Shown: positions 1 to 5,414 of the stretch, one piece after another
Layout: each line of letters opens with the position of its first letter
How positions within the stretch are numbered: the stretch's first letter is position 1
From: Psychrobacter sp.
GTDB taxonomy: Bacteria; Pseudomonadota; Gammaproteobacteria; Pseudomonadales; Moraxellaceae
DNA length: 5,414 nucleotides
Direction: 5' to 3'
NCBI GenBank assembly: GCA_029256865.1
Contig: JARIEH010000031.1
Coordinates: 1-5,414 of the forward strand
Made by a program: the position numbers and the translations under genes
Notes under the pieces: model-generated
Database searches by the model: none
What the model saw: only the letters and a program-made list of their open reading frames with translations
Told to the model about the DNA's origin: nothing

Positions 1-78
1 CCAGCGGCATTCCTTGCTGTCTTAATCATTGGCCAACCCGTGCAAAAGTTAACCAAGCGGATTTTAGAGCCTAAATAA
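1..78 (+). CDS. C-terminal end of a probable membrane protein (partial)
   Basis: Frame 1 is open from the window edge to a TAA stop at 76-78, giving 25 residues. They begin with a hydrophobic run (AAFLAVLIIG) and end with a basic tail (KLTKR, then EPK). That pattern is what one expects of the last transmembrane helix and cytoplasmic tail of an integral membrane protein such as a transporter. The fragment is too short to name a family. It points rightward, towards the leftward DUF779 gene, so the two would converge across the hairpin at 122-163. The alternative is that this is a chance open frame, since 25 codons is not statistically strong. Confidence 0.42.
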   Translation, partial: PAAFLAVLIIGQPVQKLTKRILEPK

Positions 79-121
79 AGGTTGGTTATTAAAAGATATT
101 ATAAAAAAACCTCACATGAAT

Positions 122-163
122 AGCACGTAGCAGAGCTGCCATCACAGCTATTGCTTTCGTGCT
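122..163 (-). terminator. Imperfect hairpin between converging genes, possible terminator
   Basis: AGCACG (122-127) pairs with CGTGCT (158-163). Inside it, AGCA (129-132) pairs with TGCT (152-155), and AGCTG (134-138) pairs with CAGCT (145-149) around a six-base loop. That is about 15 Watson-Crick pairs with small bulges. Read leftward, a run of seven T follows at 109-103, about 13 bases past the stem, which is further than in a classical intrinsic terminator. Read rightward there is no T run. It lies about 88 bases past the DUF779 stop, so it would end the leftward operon if it works at all. Confidence 0.35.
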
Positions 164-250
164 AATAAAATCGAACTGGAAAAATAACTTTCTGGGATAT
201 ATCTCATTGATTGGTATAGATTTAACAGAATACTGACGCTAAGCTTTCAT

Positions 251-583
251 TCAATCCTCAATGGCACATACTTCTGAGCGTACAATAAAGCGTTTACCCT
301 CAGGTATTTCGAGTGAAAAACTTGCACCACGTCCATTAACCACGTCAATCGTGAGGTCGGTATGTTGCCAGAGTTTATACTGAGCTTTACCTATATAAAA
401 TGGACAGCCAGCAAGCTTGCCCACCAATACATCTTGACCGCCCACTTTGAACTCTCCTAATGGATAACACATCGGTGAGCTGCCATCGCAGCAACCCCCA
501 GATTGATGAAACATTAGATCACCATGTTTGGATTTTAATAGCTCAATTAATGCAACGCAGGATTCTGTCGCTTCAAGTTTCAT
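251..583 (-). CDS. DUF779 family protein linked to aldehyde dehydrogenase loci
   Basis: This is a small soluble protein of 110 residues, the usual size for DUF779 (COG3564). The family signature is clear: HQSGGCCDGSSPMC at residues 26-39, then GCPFYI at 58-63, a W-x-H-T stretch near 71-74, DVVNGRG at 79-85 and SLEIPEGKRF at 89-98. There are six cysteines (9, 31, 32, 39, 59, 105), and the CC pair is part of the conserved core. There is no signal peptide or membrane segment. The ATG is supported by AAGGAG at 590-595, six bases upstream. DUF779 genes are commonly found beside AldB/ExaC-type aldehyde dehydrogenases, as they broadly are here, but no biochemical activity is established that I can cite. 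A metal-binding or thiol role is only an inference from the cysteines. It probably shares a transcript with the broken hydrolase immediately upstream (29-base gap). Confidence 0.9.
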   Translation of the reverse strand: MKLEATESCVALIELLKSKHGDLMFHQSGGCCDGSSPMCYPLGEFKVGGQDVLVGKLAGCPFYIGKAQYKLWQHTDLTIDVVNGRGASFSLEIPEGKRFIVRSEVCAIED

Positions 584-612
584 GTCGTGCTCCTTATTAG
601 TATGGGTCGGCG

Positions 613-908
613 TTAGTATTCATCTAGATCATTCGCCAGTACAACCTTGCCATTGTAGAGTGCTTTAACTTCTGAATAGGCGGTTTCGAGAGGAGCGCTA
701 TAGTGCAGTACATGCATTAATACCAACAAATCAGGCTTTGCTTCGTTAGCTATCTGCGCAAGTTCACTGGCCAGCATGTGTGACGAATGATGATAAGCCT
801 GCCAACTTGGAGCCAAAGCTTTCCAACCTTTGTCACTGATAACTTCGTGGAACTTGCTGAAAGCAAAAAGGTAGCGAAAATTGTAGCTCGTTTCATGATT
901 TTTCTCAT
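613..908 (-). pseudogene. Remnant of a secreted metallo-beta-lactamase-fold hydrolase, internally deleted
   Basis: Two pieces of one gene seem to be joined out of frame. The 5' piece starts at an ATG at 908-906 with GGAG at 918-921. It reads MRKIMKRATIFATFLLSASS, a convincing signal peptide with a basic start and a hydrophobic core. This frame then turns to nonsense and stops at 752-750 after 52 codons. The 3' piece lies in another frame from about 849 to the TAA at 613-615 and encodes 78 residues beginning HEVISDKGW. It contains WQAYHHSSH, ELAQIANEAKPDLLVL and a final NDLDEY, which match the C-terminal end of RNase Z-like MBL-fold hydrolases. Such proteins usually have about 300 residues or more, so the zinc-binding HxHxDH core and roughly 200 codons are missing. 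The 3' frame has no ATG start of its own. I infer an internal deletion with its junction near 849-858. The product would be inactive. Confidence 0.8.
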
Positions 909-917
909 AATGATTTT

Positions 918-921
918 CTCC
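918..921 (-). promoter_or_regulatory. Ribosome binding site of the broken hydrolase
   Basis: GGAG lies nine bases before the ATG at 908-906. It supports that ATG as the original start, and so supports reading the short signal-peptide frame as the true beginning of the damaged gene rather than a chance frame. Confidence 0.6.
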
Positions 922-940
922 AATCTAGGCTTACACTTTA

Positions 941-980
941 TTAATAACTTACTTCTCTATAAAAGTCATCTTTTATGAGA
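941..980 (-). promoter_or_regulatory. Sigma70-type promoter with overlapping palindromic operator
   Basis: Read leftward, ATGACT (969-964) as -35 and TATTAA (946-941) as -10 each match four of six consensus bases and are exactly 17 bases apart. Transcription would start near 935, giving a short leader before the GGAG at 921-918. The -35 lies in the centre of a palindrome: ATAAAAG (959-965), four bases, CTTTTAT (970-976). TCTC (954-957) and GAGA (977-980) extend it if one base bulges. A perfect 7-base inverted repeat over a -35 box is a typical repressor-site layout, but I cannot name the regulator. The promoter would serve the hydrolase remnant and DUF779. Confidence 0.45.
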
Positions 981-1062
981 ATCGGCCATTCGATCCATAC
1001 TCCCTAGTTATTAGCTCATAAATACCTCAGATGAAGTAATCAGCTGTTACCTAAATTACAAA

Positions 1063-1120
1063 AGGTCGCATTGCGTTCACTCACATCATGAAAAGTATGT
1101 GGCTGAAAACAATACGACCT
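1063..1120. repeat. 58-base imperfect inverted repeat (long hairpin)
   Basis: The two halves pair without any gaps. AGGTCG, ATTG, TTCA and CACAT on the left pair with ATGTG, TGAA, CAAT and CGACCT on the right. That is 19 Watson-Crick pairs and one G-T wobble out of 24, around a loop of about 10 bases. It lies in the gene-free stretch between adhP and the hydrolase remnant. Read leftward it is followed by TTTTGTAATTT, so it might help end the adhP transcript. Other possibilities are a dispersed palindromic repeat (REP or MITE-like) or a structured RNA. No open frame covers it convincingly. Confidence 0.6.
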
Positions 1121-1181
1121 GTTATTTGTGACTAAACGTAGTAATCATTGAGACAGTTTCAAAAACGTCAAAATGGCCTAA

Positions 1182-1215
1182 GTAATTGACATGTCTACAT
1201 AGAGTAGTCAATTAC
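1182..1215 (-). terminator. Inverted repeat spanning the adhP stop codon, probable terminator
   Basis: GTAATTGAC (1182-1190) and GTCAATTAC (1207-1215) are perfect 9-base complements around a 16-base loop, and TCT/AGA can pair inside the loop. The right arm encodes part of the last adhP codons, and the TAG stop (1197-1195) is in the loop. Downstream of it, leftward, come TTTT and TTTTT stretches interrupted by GACG. The stem is AT-rich and the T run is not adjacent, so termination would be moderate at best. A 3'-end stabilising structure is the alternative. Confidence 0.42.
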
Positions 1216-2223
1216 GATGCGACCCTCAATCTTGCCATCGCGCATACGGTCAAGAATGTCATTAATATTCTCAAGTGGCTCAGCAGCAACAGTGGCTTTT
1301 ACTTTGCCTGCCGCTGCCATATCTAGCGATTCTTGTAAGTCTAGACGTGTCCCAACGATCGAGCCACGAATGGTGATGCCATTCAGCACGGTATCAAAGA
1401 TAGAGACTGGGAATTCGCCCGTTGGTAGGCCATTACAAACCAAAGTACCACCGCGTCGTAACATGGTTAATGCTTGGTCAAACGCTTTTGAAGATACGGC
1501 TGTCACTAGCACGCCATGAGCGCCGCCGATCTCTTTTTGTAGATATTCACCAGGATCGGTGTTCTTTGCATTGACTGTGACCGTCGCGCCCAGTTTTTTT
1601 GCAAACGCCAGCTTTTCATCATCGATATCGACAGCAGCAACGTTCAGTCCCATAGCAATAGCGTACTGTACCGCCATGTGACCGAGTCCACCAATCCCTG
1701 AGATGACAACCCAATCGCCTGGTTTAGTGTCGGTCATTTTAAGACCTTTATACACAGTAACCCCTGCACATAAAACAGGAGCAATCTCGACAGAATCGAC
1801 GCTCTCAGGGATAATGCCGACATAGTTGGCATCCGCTAAAACATATTCTGCAAAGCTACCATTGACTGAGTAGCCAGAGTTCTTTTGGCTTAGGCATAAG
1901 GTCTCCCAGCCGCCCAAACAGTGTGTACAGTGACCACAGGCAGAGTAAAGCCAAGGCACACCGACACGGTCGCCTTCCTTGACATGCTTAACTCCTTCAC
2001 CCACCGCAGTGATTAGGCCGACGCCTTCGTGACCAGGAATAAACGGTGGACTTGGTTTGACGGGCCAATCGCCTTCGACAGCATGCAGGTCAGTATGACA
2101 AACACCTGACGCTTGCATTTTGACGAGAATTTGACCAGGGCCTGGGGTGGGAATATCAACTTCTTCAATTTGCAAAGGTTGGTTAAACTCATGTAGGACC
2201 GCAGCTTTCATTTTATTAGCCAT
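1195..2223 (-). CDS. adhP: Zinc-dependent alcohol dehydrogenase AdhP
   Basis: This cytoplasmic enzyme oxidises ethanol and other primary alcohols to aldehydes with NAD+, or runs in reverse. The protein has 342 residues, close to the usual 336-342. The N-terminal GroES-like domain carries the catalytic zinc ligands Cys42 (GVCHTD), His65-Glu66 (PGHEGVG) and Cys152 (LCAGVT). Cys96, Cys99, Cys102 and Cys110 form the structural zinc lobe. The Rossmann domain has GIGGLG at 176-181, and Asp199 ends the second strand, which favours NAD+ over NADP+. The start is the ATG at 2223-2221, which yields [10 protein letters not shown] and has AAGGA nine bases upstream. An upstream in-frame ATG at 2274 would add 17 residues unlike the family and has no such site. 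The gene follows aldB on the same strand after 95 bases, so the two are probably cotranscribed and act in sequence on alcohols. All catalytic residues are present. Confidence 0.95.
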   Translation of the reverse strand: MANKMKAAVLHEFNQPLQIEEVDIPTPGPGQILVKMQASGVCHTDLHAVEGDWPVKPSPPFIPGHEGVGLITAVGEGVKHVKEGDRVGVPWLYSACGHCTHCLGGWETLCLSQKNSGYSVNGSFAEYVLADANYVGIIPESVDSVEIAPVLCAGVTVYKGLKMTDTKPGDWVVISGIGGLGHMAVQYAIAMGLNVAAVDIDDEKLAFAKKLGATVTVNAKNTDPGEYLQKEIGGAHGVLVTAVSSKAFDQALTMLRRGGTLVCNGLPTGEFPVSIFDTVLNGITIRGSIVGTRLDLQESLDMAAAGKVKATVAAEPLENINDILDRMRDGKIEGRIVIDYSM

Positions 2224-2279
2224 GTTAATTTTTCCTTTTGATGAATCTATGGTTTGGTGTGTTTCATACATCAACGAAA

Positions 2280-2310
2280 CGCTTTACAGCTTTAACTATA
2301 AAGCGCTTTA
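2280..2310. promoter_or_regulatory. Palindrome and hairpin in the aldB-adhP gap
   Basis: TAAAGCGCTTTA at 2299-2310 is a perfect 12-base palindrome. Its left half also pairs with CGCTTTA at 2280-2286 to give a 7-base stem around a 12-base loop. GCTTTA occurs three times (2281, 2289, 2305). There is no T run next to it on the minus strand, so it does not look like a simple terminator. It may be an operator for adhP, an RNA processing or stability structure that sets the aldB to adhP ratio, or chance. Confidence 0.35.
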
Positions 2311-2318
2311 GAAAAACA

Positions 2319-3845
2319 TTAAAAGAAGCCCATCGCTTTTGGACTGTACGATACCAGCATGTTTTTGGTCTGCTGATAATGATCGAGCATCATCAGATGA
2401 TTTTCGCGGCCAATACCCGATTGTTTATAACCACCGAATGCTGAGTGAGAGGGGTAGATATGATAGCAGTTGGTCCACACGCGGCCTGCTTGAATGCCAC
2501 GTCCGAAACGATAGGCTTTGTGTACACTGCGTGTCCAAATACCAGCACCAAGACCATACAAGGTGTCATTGGCGATGCTCATGGCTTCTTCGTCATCCTT
2601 AAAAGTCGTCACAGCGAGCACAGGTCCGAAGATTTCTTCTTGGAACACGCGCATGTCGTTGGTACCTTCAAAGATAGTGGGTTGCACATAATAGCCATCT
2701 CCTAGATCGCCTTCATGTTTGGCCCGTTCACCACCGACTAAGACTTTAGCTCCTTCTTTTTTACCAATATCAAGATAAGACAGGATTTTCTCTAACTGAT
2801 CTGAGCTGGCTTGAGCGCCAATCATGGTGTCGGTATCTAGCGGGTTGCCCATCTTGATGGCTTTGACGCGCTCAATACAACGTTTGATAAACTCATCATA
2901 AATACTCTCATGCACCAACGCACGCGATGGACAAGTACAGACTTCGCCTTGATTCAGGGCAAACATGACGAGACCTTCCACCGCTTTGTCCAAGAAGTCG
3001 TCGTCTTCATCCATAATATCTGCAAAAAAGATATTTGGACTTTTACCACCAAGCTCTAATGTCACGGGAATGATGTTTTCACTGGCGTACTGCATGATGA
3101 GACGACCAGTGGTGGTTTCGCCAGTGAAGGCAACTTTATTGATGCGGGGGTTAGAGGCGAGCGGCTTGCCTGCCTCTACACCGAAACCATTGACAACGTT
3201 GAGGACACCTTTCGGCAAAATATCGGCAATTCCGATTGTCTCTAGCATATAAAGAATAGAGGCAGGCGTTTGCTCGGCAGGCTTAAGGACAATACAGTTG
3301 CCAGCCGCAAGGGCAGGAGCCAGTTTCCAAACTGCCATTAAAATAGGAAAGTTCCATGGGATAATTTGACCCACAACACCAAGTGGCTCATGGAAGTGAT
3401 AAGCGACCGTATCGTCATCAATTTGGCTGATGCCCCCTTCTTGCGCACGAATGGCGCTAGCAAAATAACGAAAGTGATCGATGGCTAACGGAATATCGGC
3501 AGCGAGGGTTTCGCGCACAGGCTTGCCGTTTTCATAACACTCGGCAATAGCGATCGCTTCTAAATTAGCTTGCATCTTATCAGCGATTTTGAGTAATAGA
3601 TTGGCGCGTTCAGTGACGCTGGTTTTACCCCAAGCGTCTTTGGCAGCATGAGCGGCATCAAGAGCTTTTTCGATATCAGCTTCTTTTGAGCGTGCGACTT
3701 GGCAGATAGTCTTACCATCAATAGGGCTTGGGTTGTCAAAGTATTCACCATCACTCGGCGCGACCCATTCACCATTGATAAAGTTGTCATATTTTTTGCG
3801 GAATTGTACAGGGCTGTTTTCTGTATTGGGATAGGCGTGTAGCAT
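2319..3845 (-). CDS. aldB: NAD(P)+-dependent aldehyde dehydrogenase, AldB/ExaC type
   Basis: This cytoplasmic enzyme oxidises acetaldehyde and related aldehydes to the carboxylic acids. The protein has 508 residues, close to E. coli AldB (512) and Pseudomonas ExaC/AcoD. Key residues are all present: the oxyanion-hole Asn165 in PWNFP, Lys188 and Glu191 in LKPAEQ at the coenzyme site, general base Glu264 in ELGGKSP, and catalytic Cys303 in [11 protein letters not shown]. The extra Cys305 and the ending [17 protein letters not shown] are typical of the AldB branch. The start is the ATG at 3845-3843 (MLHAYPN), with AAGGAG at 3852-3857 six bases upstream. An in-frame ATG at 3875 would add ten unlikely residues without a ribosome site. 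It is the first gene of a leftward unit with adhP, so alcohol is converted to acid in two steps. The symbols exaC and acoD are used for the same family; substrate range and the preference for NAD+ or NADP+ cannot be read from the sequence. Confidence 0.95.
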   Translation of the reverse strand: MLHAYPNTENSPVQFRKKYDNFINGEWVAPSDGEYFDNPSPIDGKTICQVARSKEADIEKALDAAHAAKDAWGKTSVTERANLLLKIADKMQANLEAIAIAECYENGKPVRETLAADIPLAIDHFRYFASAIRAQEGGISQIDDDTVAYHFHEPLGVVGQIIPWNFPILMAVWKLAPALAAGNCIVLKPAEQTPASILYMLETIGIADILPKGVLNVVNGFGVEAGKPLASNPRINKVAFTGETTTGRLIMQYASENIIPVTLELGGKSPNIFFADIMDEDDDFLDKAVEGLVMFALNQGEVCTCPSRALVHESIYDEFIKRCIERVKAIKMGNPLDTDTMIGAQASSDQLEKILSYLDIGKKEGAKVLVGGERAKHEGDLGDGYYVQPTIFEGTNDMRVFQEEIFGPVLAVTTFKDDEEAMSIANDTLYGLGAGIWTRSVHKAYRFGRGIQAGRVWTNCYHIYPSHSAFGGYKQSGIGRENHLMMLDHYQQTKNMLVSYSPKAMGFF

Positions 3846-3851
3846 TAACGA

Positions 3852-3857
3852 CTCCTT
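3852..3857 (-). promoter_or_regulatory. Ribosome binding site that fixes the aldB start
   Basis: AAGGAG, read on the minus strand, ends six bases before the ATG at 3845. It is a near-perfect Shine-Dalgarno site and decides against the longer in-frame start at 3875. Confidence 0.8.
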
Positions 3858-3888
3858 GTTGTAGTGACTTCTCAAGCAAATAAACGTG

Positions 3889-3971
3889 CAGATCTTTATT
3901 TAGGATACGATCTTTTTATGTCGTATCTATGAAAGTGACTTACACCGTTATGCATGGTCATGCCAGATCTT
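3889..3971 (-). promoter_or_regulatory. Candidate control region of aldB-adhP with inverted and direct repeats
   Basis: Three patterns crowd the 130 bases upstream of aldB. GATACGA (3904-3910) and TCGTATC (3921-3927) are perfect complements 10 bases apart. GCATG (3952-3956) and CATGC (3959-3963) form a compact palindrome. CAGATCTT occurs at both 3889-3896 and 3964-3971, flanking the other two. These could be regulator sites or a leader hairpin. I do not see a confident sigma70 promoter for aldB here; the best -10-like element is TATAAA at 4010-4005, without a good -35. No regulator gene is in the window. Confidence 0.35.
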
Positions 3972-4090
3972 CCTAATCAGGCTATCCTTTTATCGTACTG
4001 GACTTTTATATATAAACATAGCGACTTTTAATAATATATAGTAGGTTAATTGATAGCTTTTTGTTACCTATAAGTATCTGCTTAAATTGG

Positions 4091-4118
4091 TTCGAAAAAC
4101 TGGTACAGCTGTTATAAT
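4091..4118 (+). promoter_or_regulatory. Extended -10 promoter of the helicase gene
   Basis: TATAAT at 4113-4118 matches the consensus exactly and is preceded by TG plus one base (TGT at 4110-4112), the extended -10 motif. The -35 is weak: TTCGAA at 4091-4096 matches three of six bases with a 16-base spacer. This is what is expected where an extended -10 compensates. Transcription would start near 4125, leaving a leader of about 59 bases before the ATG at 4184. Confidence 0.6.
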
Positions 4119-4183
4119 TGTTACCATCATTACGCTACAACAGTAGCCTTCTTTTTTCTTATGTTATTGGTTGGTTTGGACAT

Positions 4184-5414
4184 ATGCGTCAATCTTCTGC
4201 TCTTGATATCTTAAAAACAGGTCAAAATGTCTTTTTGACTGGCTCAGCAGGTTCAGGTAAAACTTATACTCTTAACCAATATATCGATTATTTGCGCGCG
4301 CGTCGTGTACCAGTCGCTGTGACTGCTAGTACGGGTATCGCTGCCACGCACATGAGTGGCACCACTATTCATAGTTGGTCGGGTATCGGTATCAAAGATG
4401 AGTTGTCTGATCGGGATTTAAGCACTTTATCGCGTAAGCAGTTTTTGGCAGACAGATTGAAAGACACCGCTGTTCTAATTATTGACGAGATATCCATGCT
4501 GCATGCCAAGCAGATTAATTTAGTTAACCAAGTGCTCAAGTATGTGCGTAAAAGCGATTCGGCATTTGGCGGTATTCAAGTGGTGGTCGCCGGAGACTTT
4601 TTTCAGTTGCCACCGATTGGAAGCAAGGGTGAGAGCAATCGAGAAAAGTTTGCTTTTATGTCTGAGGCTTGGCTGGATGCCAAGTTTCATATTTGTTATT
4701 TATCCGAGCAACATCGTCAGGTGAGTGAAGCTGCGAATGACAGTCTTGATTTGGATGATATTCTCAATCAGATTCGCAGACAAGAAGTGACTTTTGAGGC
4801 GATTGCAGCTTTAGAGGCGACCTTTGATCAAAACGTTGATATCAAACGCACGCGTCTTTATACCCATAATTTCAACGTTAATAGTATCAATGATAAAGAG
4901 CTTGCGGCGTTAGATGGCGAAATGATGCGTTTCACCGCCACGTCTACGGGCGATAGTAAACTGGTTGAGACTCTGAAAAAGACCGTGCGCACTCAAGATG
5001 AGCTGATTTTAAAAGTGGGTGCTAAGGTGATGTTCATCAAAAACAACACTGAGCTTGGCGTCTCTAACGGTACGATGGGCGAGTTGATAGGCTTTGTAGC
5101 AGTCAAAGTTGATGATAGCAAGGATAATAGTGGTGCCTTAATTGAAGATGATGACATCGATGTCGATATAGATACCAGCACCGAGAGTGATATAAAGACT
5201 CGTAAAGGTGAAGACAAGGCTAAAAAAGTCAAAGAAAATTCAAAAGTCAAAAAACCAATCACTCAAAAAATGCCAGTGGTTAAGCTTAATTCAGGACGTG
5301 AGGTCATCGCTGAGCCTGAAGAATGGATCATCGAAGATGAAACTGGCGATGTGCTGGCAAGTTATCTGCAGGTGCCTTTATGTTTGGCATGGGCAATTAC
5401 CATTCATAAATCGC
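4184..5414 (+). CDS. Pif1-like superfamily 1 DNA helicase (partial, runs off the right edge)
   Basis: The frame stays open from ATG 4184 to the window end, giving 410 codons without the C-terminus. It encodes an ATP-driven DNA helicase of the Pif1/RecD-like SF1B group. Motifs in order: Walker A GSAGSGKT (20-27), motif Ia TASTGIAA (47-54) followed by GTTIHSW (59-65), Walker B LIIDEISM (98-105), motif III GDFFQLPPI (137-145), the arginine-bearing LSEQHRQ (173-179), NGTMGELIGF (295-304), and the UvrD_C_2 motif LAWAITIHKS (401-410), which is cut at the edge. Residues 308-362 form an unusual charged stretch, acidic then lysine-rich, where relatives normally have a short turn. The start is chosen because Walker A lies only 20 residues in; the ribosome site is poor (GGA at 4178-4180, very close). 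Likely roles are replication, repair or G-quadruplex unwinding, known for Pif1 relatives but not shown here. It is transcribed away from aldB and is probably functionally unrelated to it. Confidence 0.92.
   Translation, partial: MRQSSALDILKTGQNVFLTGSAGSGKTYTLNQYIDYLRARRVPVAVTASTGIAATHMSGTTIHSWSGIGIKDELSDRDLSTLSRKQFLADRLKDTAVLIIDEISMLHAKQINLVNQVLKYVRKSDSAFGGIQVVVAGDFFQLPPIGSKGESNREKFAFMSEAWLDAKFHICYLSEQHRQVSEAANDSLDLDDILNQIRRQEVTFEAIAALEATFDQNVDIKRTRLYTHNFNVNSINDKELAALDGEMMRFTATSTGDSKLVETLKKTVRTQDELILKVGAKVMFIKNNTELGVSNGTMGELIGFVAVKVDDSKDNSGALIEDDDIDVDIDTSTESDIKTRKGEDKAKKVKENSKVKKPITQKMPVVKLNSGREVIAEPEEWIIEDETGDVLASYLQVPLCLAWAITIHKS

Larger units (their letters stand above)
3858..4183. other. 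Divergent intergenic region between aldB and the helicase
   Basis: No coding frame of note is visible here on either strand. The half near aldB holds the repeats described at 3889-3971. The middle, about 4000-4045, is very AT-rich and contains GACTTTTA twice (4001-4008 and 4023-4030), each followed by alternating T and A. The half near the helicase contains its likely promoter (4110-4118). No tRNA or other known RNA is recognised. Confidence 0.6.

Noticed and set aside
64..112. AGGTT and AACCT as arms of a rightward terminator after the membrane protein tail
   Set aside because: Five AT-rich pairs around a loop of roughly 25 bases with no T run on the plus strand do not make a plausible terminator.
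787..978. Rightward open frame of 63 codons
   Set aside because: It lies opposite the hydrolase remnant and its promoter, has no ribosome site, and its product resembles no family I know.
1036..1050. GTAA-TCAGCTG-TTAC near-palindrome
   Set aside because: Only four-base arms around an off-centre CAGCTG; too short to support on its own.
3560..3790. Leftward 76-codon frame inside aldB
   Set aside because: It is a shadow of aldB in another frame; the aldB frame is intact and carries all family motifs.
3946..3968. Sigma54-like promoter for aldB, read leftward as TGGCAT-GACCA-TGCA
   Set aside because: The GG and GC elements are one base too close (11 instead of 12), and sigma54 promoters tolerate spacing changes poorly. 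The same bases are better explained as the GCATG/CATGC palindrome.
4993..5262. Leftward 89-codon frame rich in Ser and Leu
   Set aside because: It is the antisense of the helicase charged insertion; Asp/Glu/Lys codons read backwards give Ser, Leu and Phe, so hydrophobicity here is an artefact.

Overview
The window looks like chromosomal DNA of a gammaproteobacterium, most probably Psychrobacter or another member of the Moraxellaceae. I infer this from the style of the AldB, AdhP and Pif1-like proteins and from the AT-rich intergenic DNA; no marker gene proves it. Almost all of the left three quarters is read on the minus strand, and one gene is read rightward at the right end.

Layout from left to right. 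Positions 1-78 (+) are probably the last codons of a membrane protein. An imperfect hairpin lies at 122-163. A DUF779 protein is at 251-583 (-). Just upstream of it, at 613-908 (-), is the wreck of a secreted metallo-beta-lactamase-fold hydrolase: its signal-peptide start and its last 78 codons survive, joined out of frame, and the catalytic middle is gone. A promoter with a palindrome over its -35 box precedes this remnant. The stretch 909-1194 has no gene but holds a striking 58-base imperfect hairpin. Then come adhP (1195-2223, -) and aldB (2319-3845, -), separated by 95 bases that contain a 12-base perfect palindrome. The region 3846-4183 is a divergent control region. A Pif1-like DNA helicase starts at 4184 (+) and runs off the right edge.

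The functional core is a two-step alcohol oxidation unit transcribed leftward as aldB-adhP. AdhP would oxidise ethanol or similar primary alcohols to aldehydes, and AldB would oxidise the aldehyde to the acid (acetate). DUF779 proteins often sit beside this class of aldehyde dehydrogenase, so the DUF779 gene probably belongs to the same pathway even though it is now separated by the broken gene and has its own likely promoter. The helicase is unrelated housekeeping or genome-maintenance machinery.

No clearly new system is present. The points most worth a second look are the internally deleted hydrolase, the 58-base hairpin, the palindromes at promoters and gene junctions, and a long charged insertion in the helicase.
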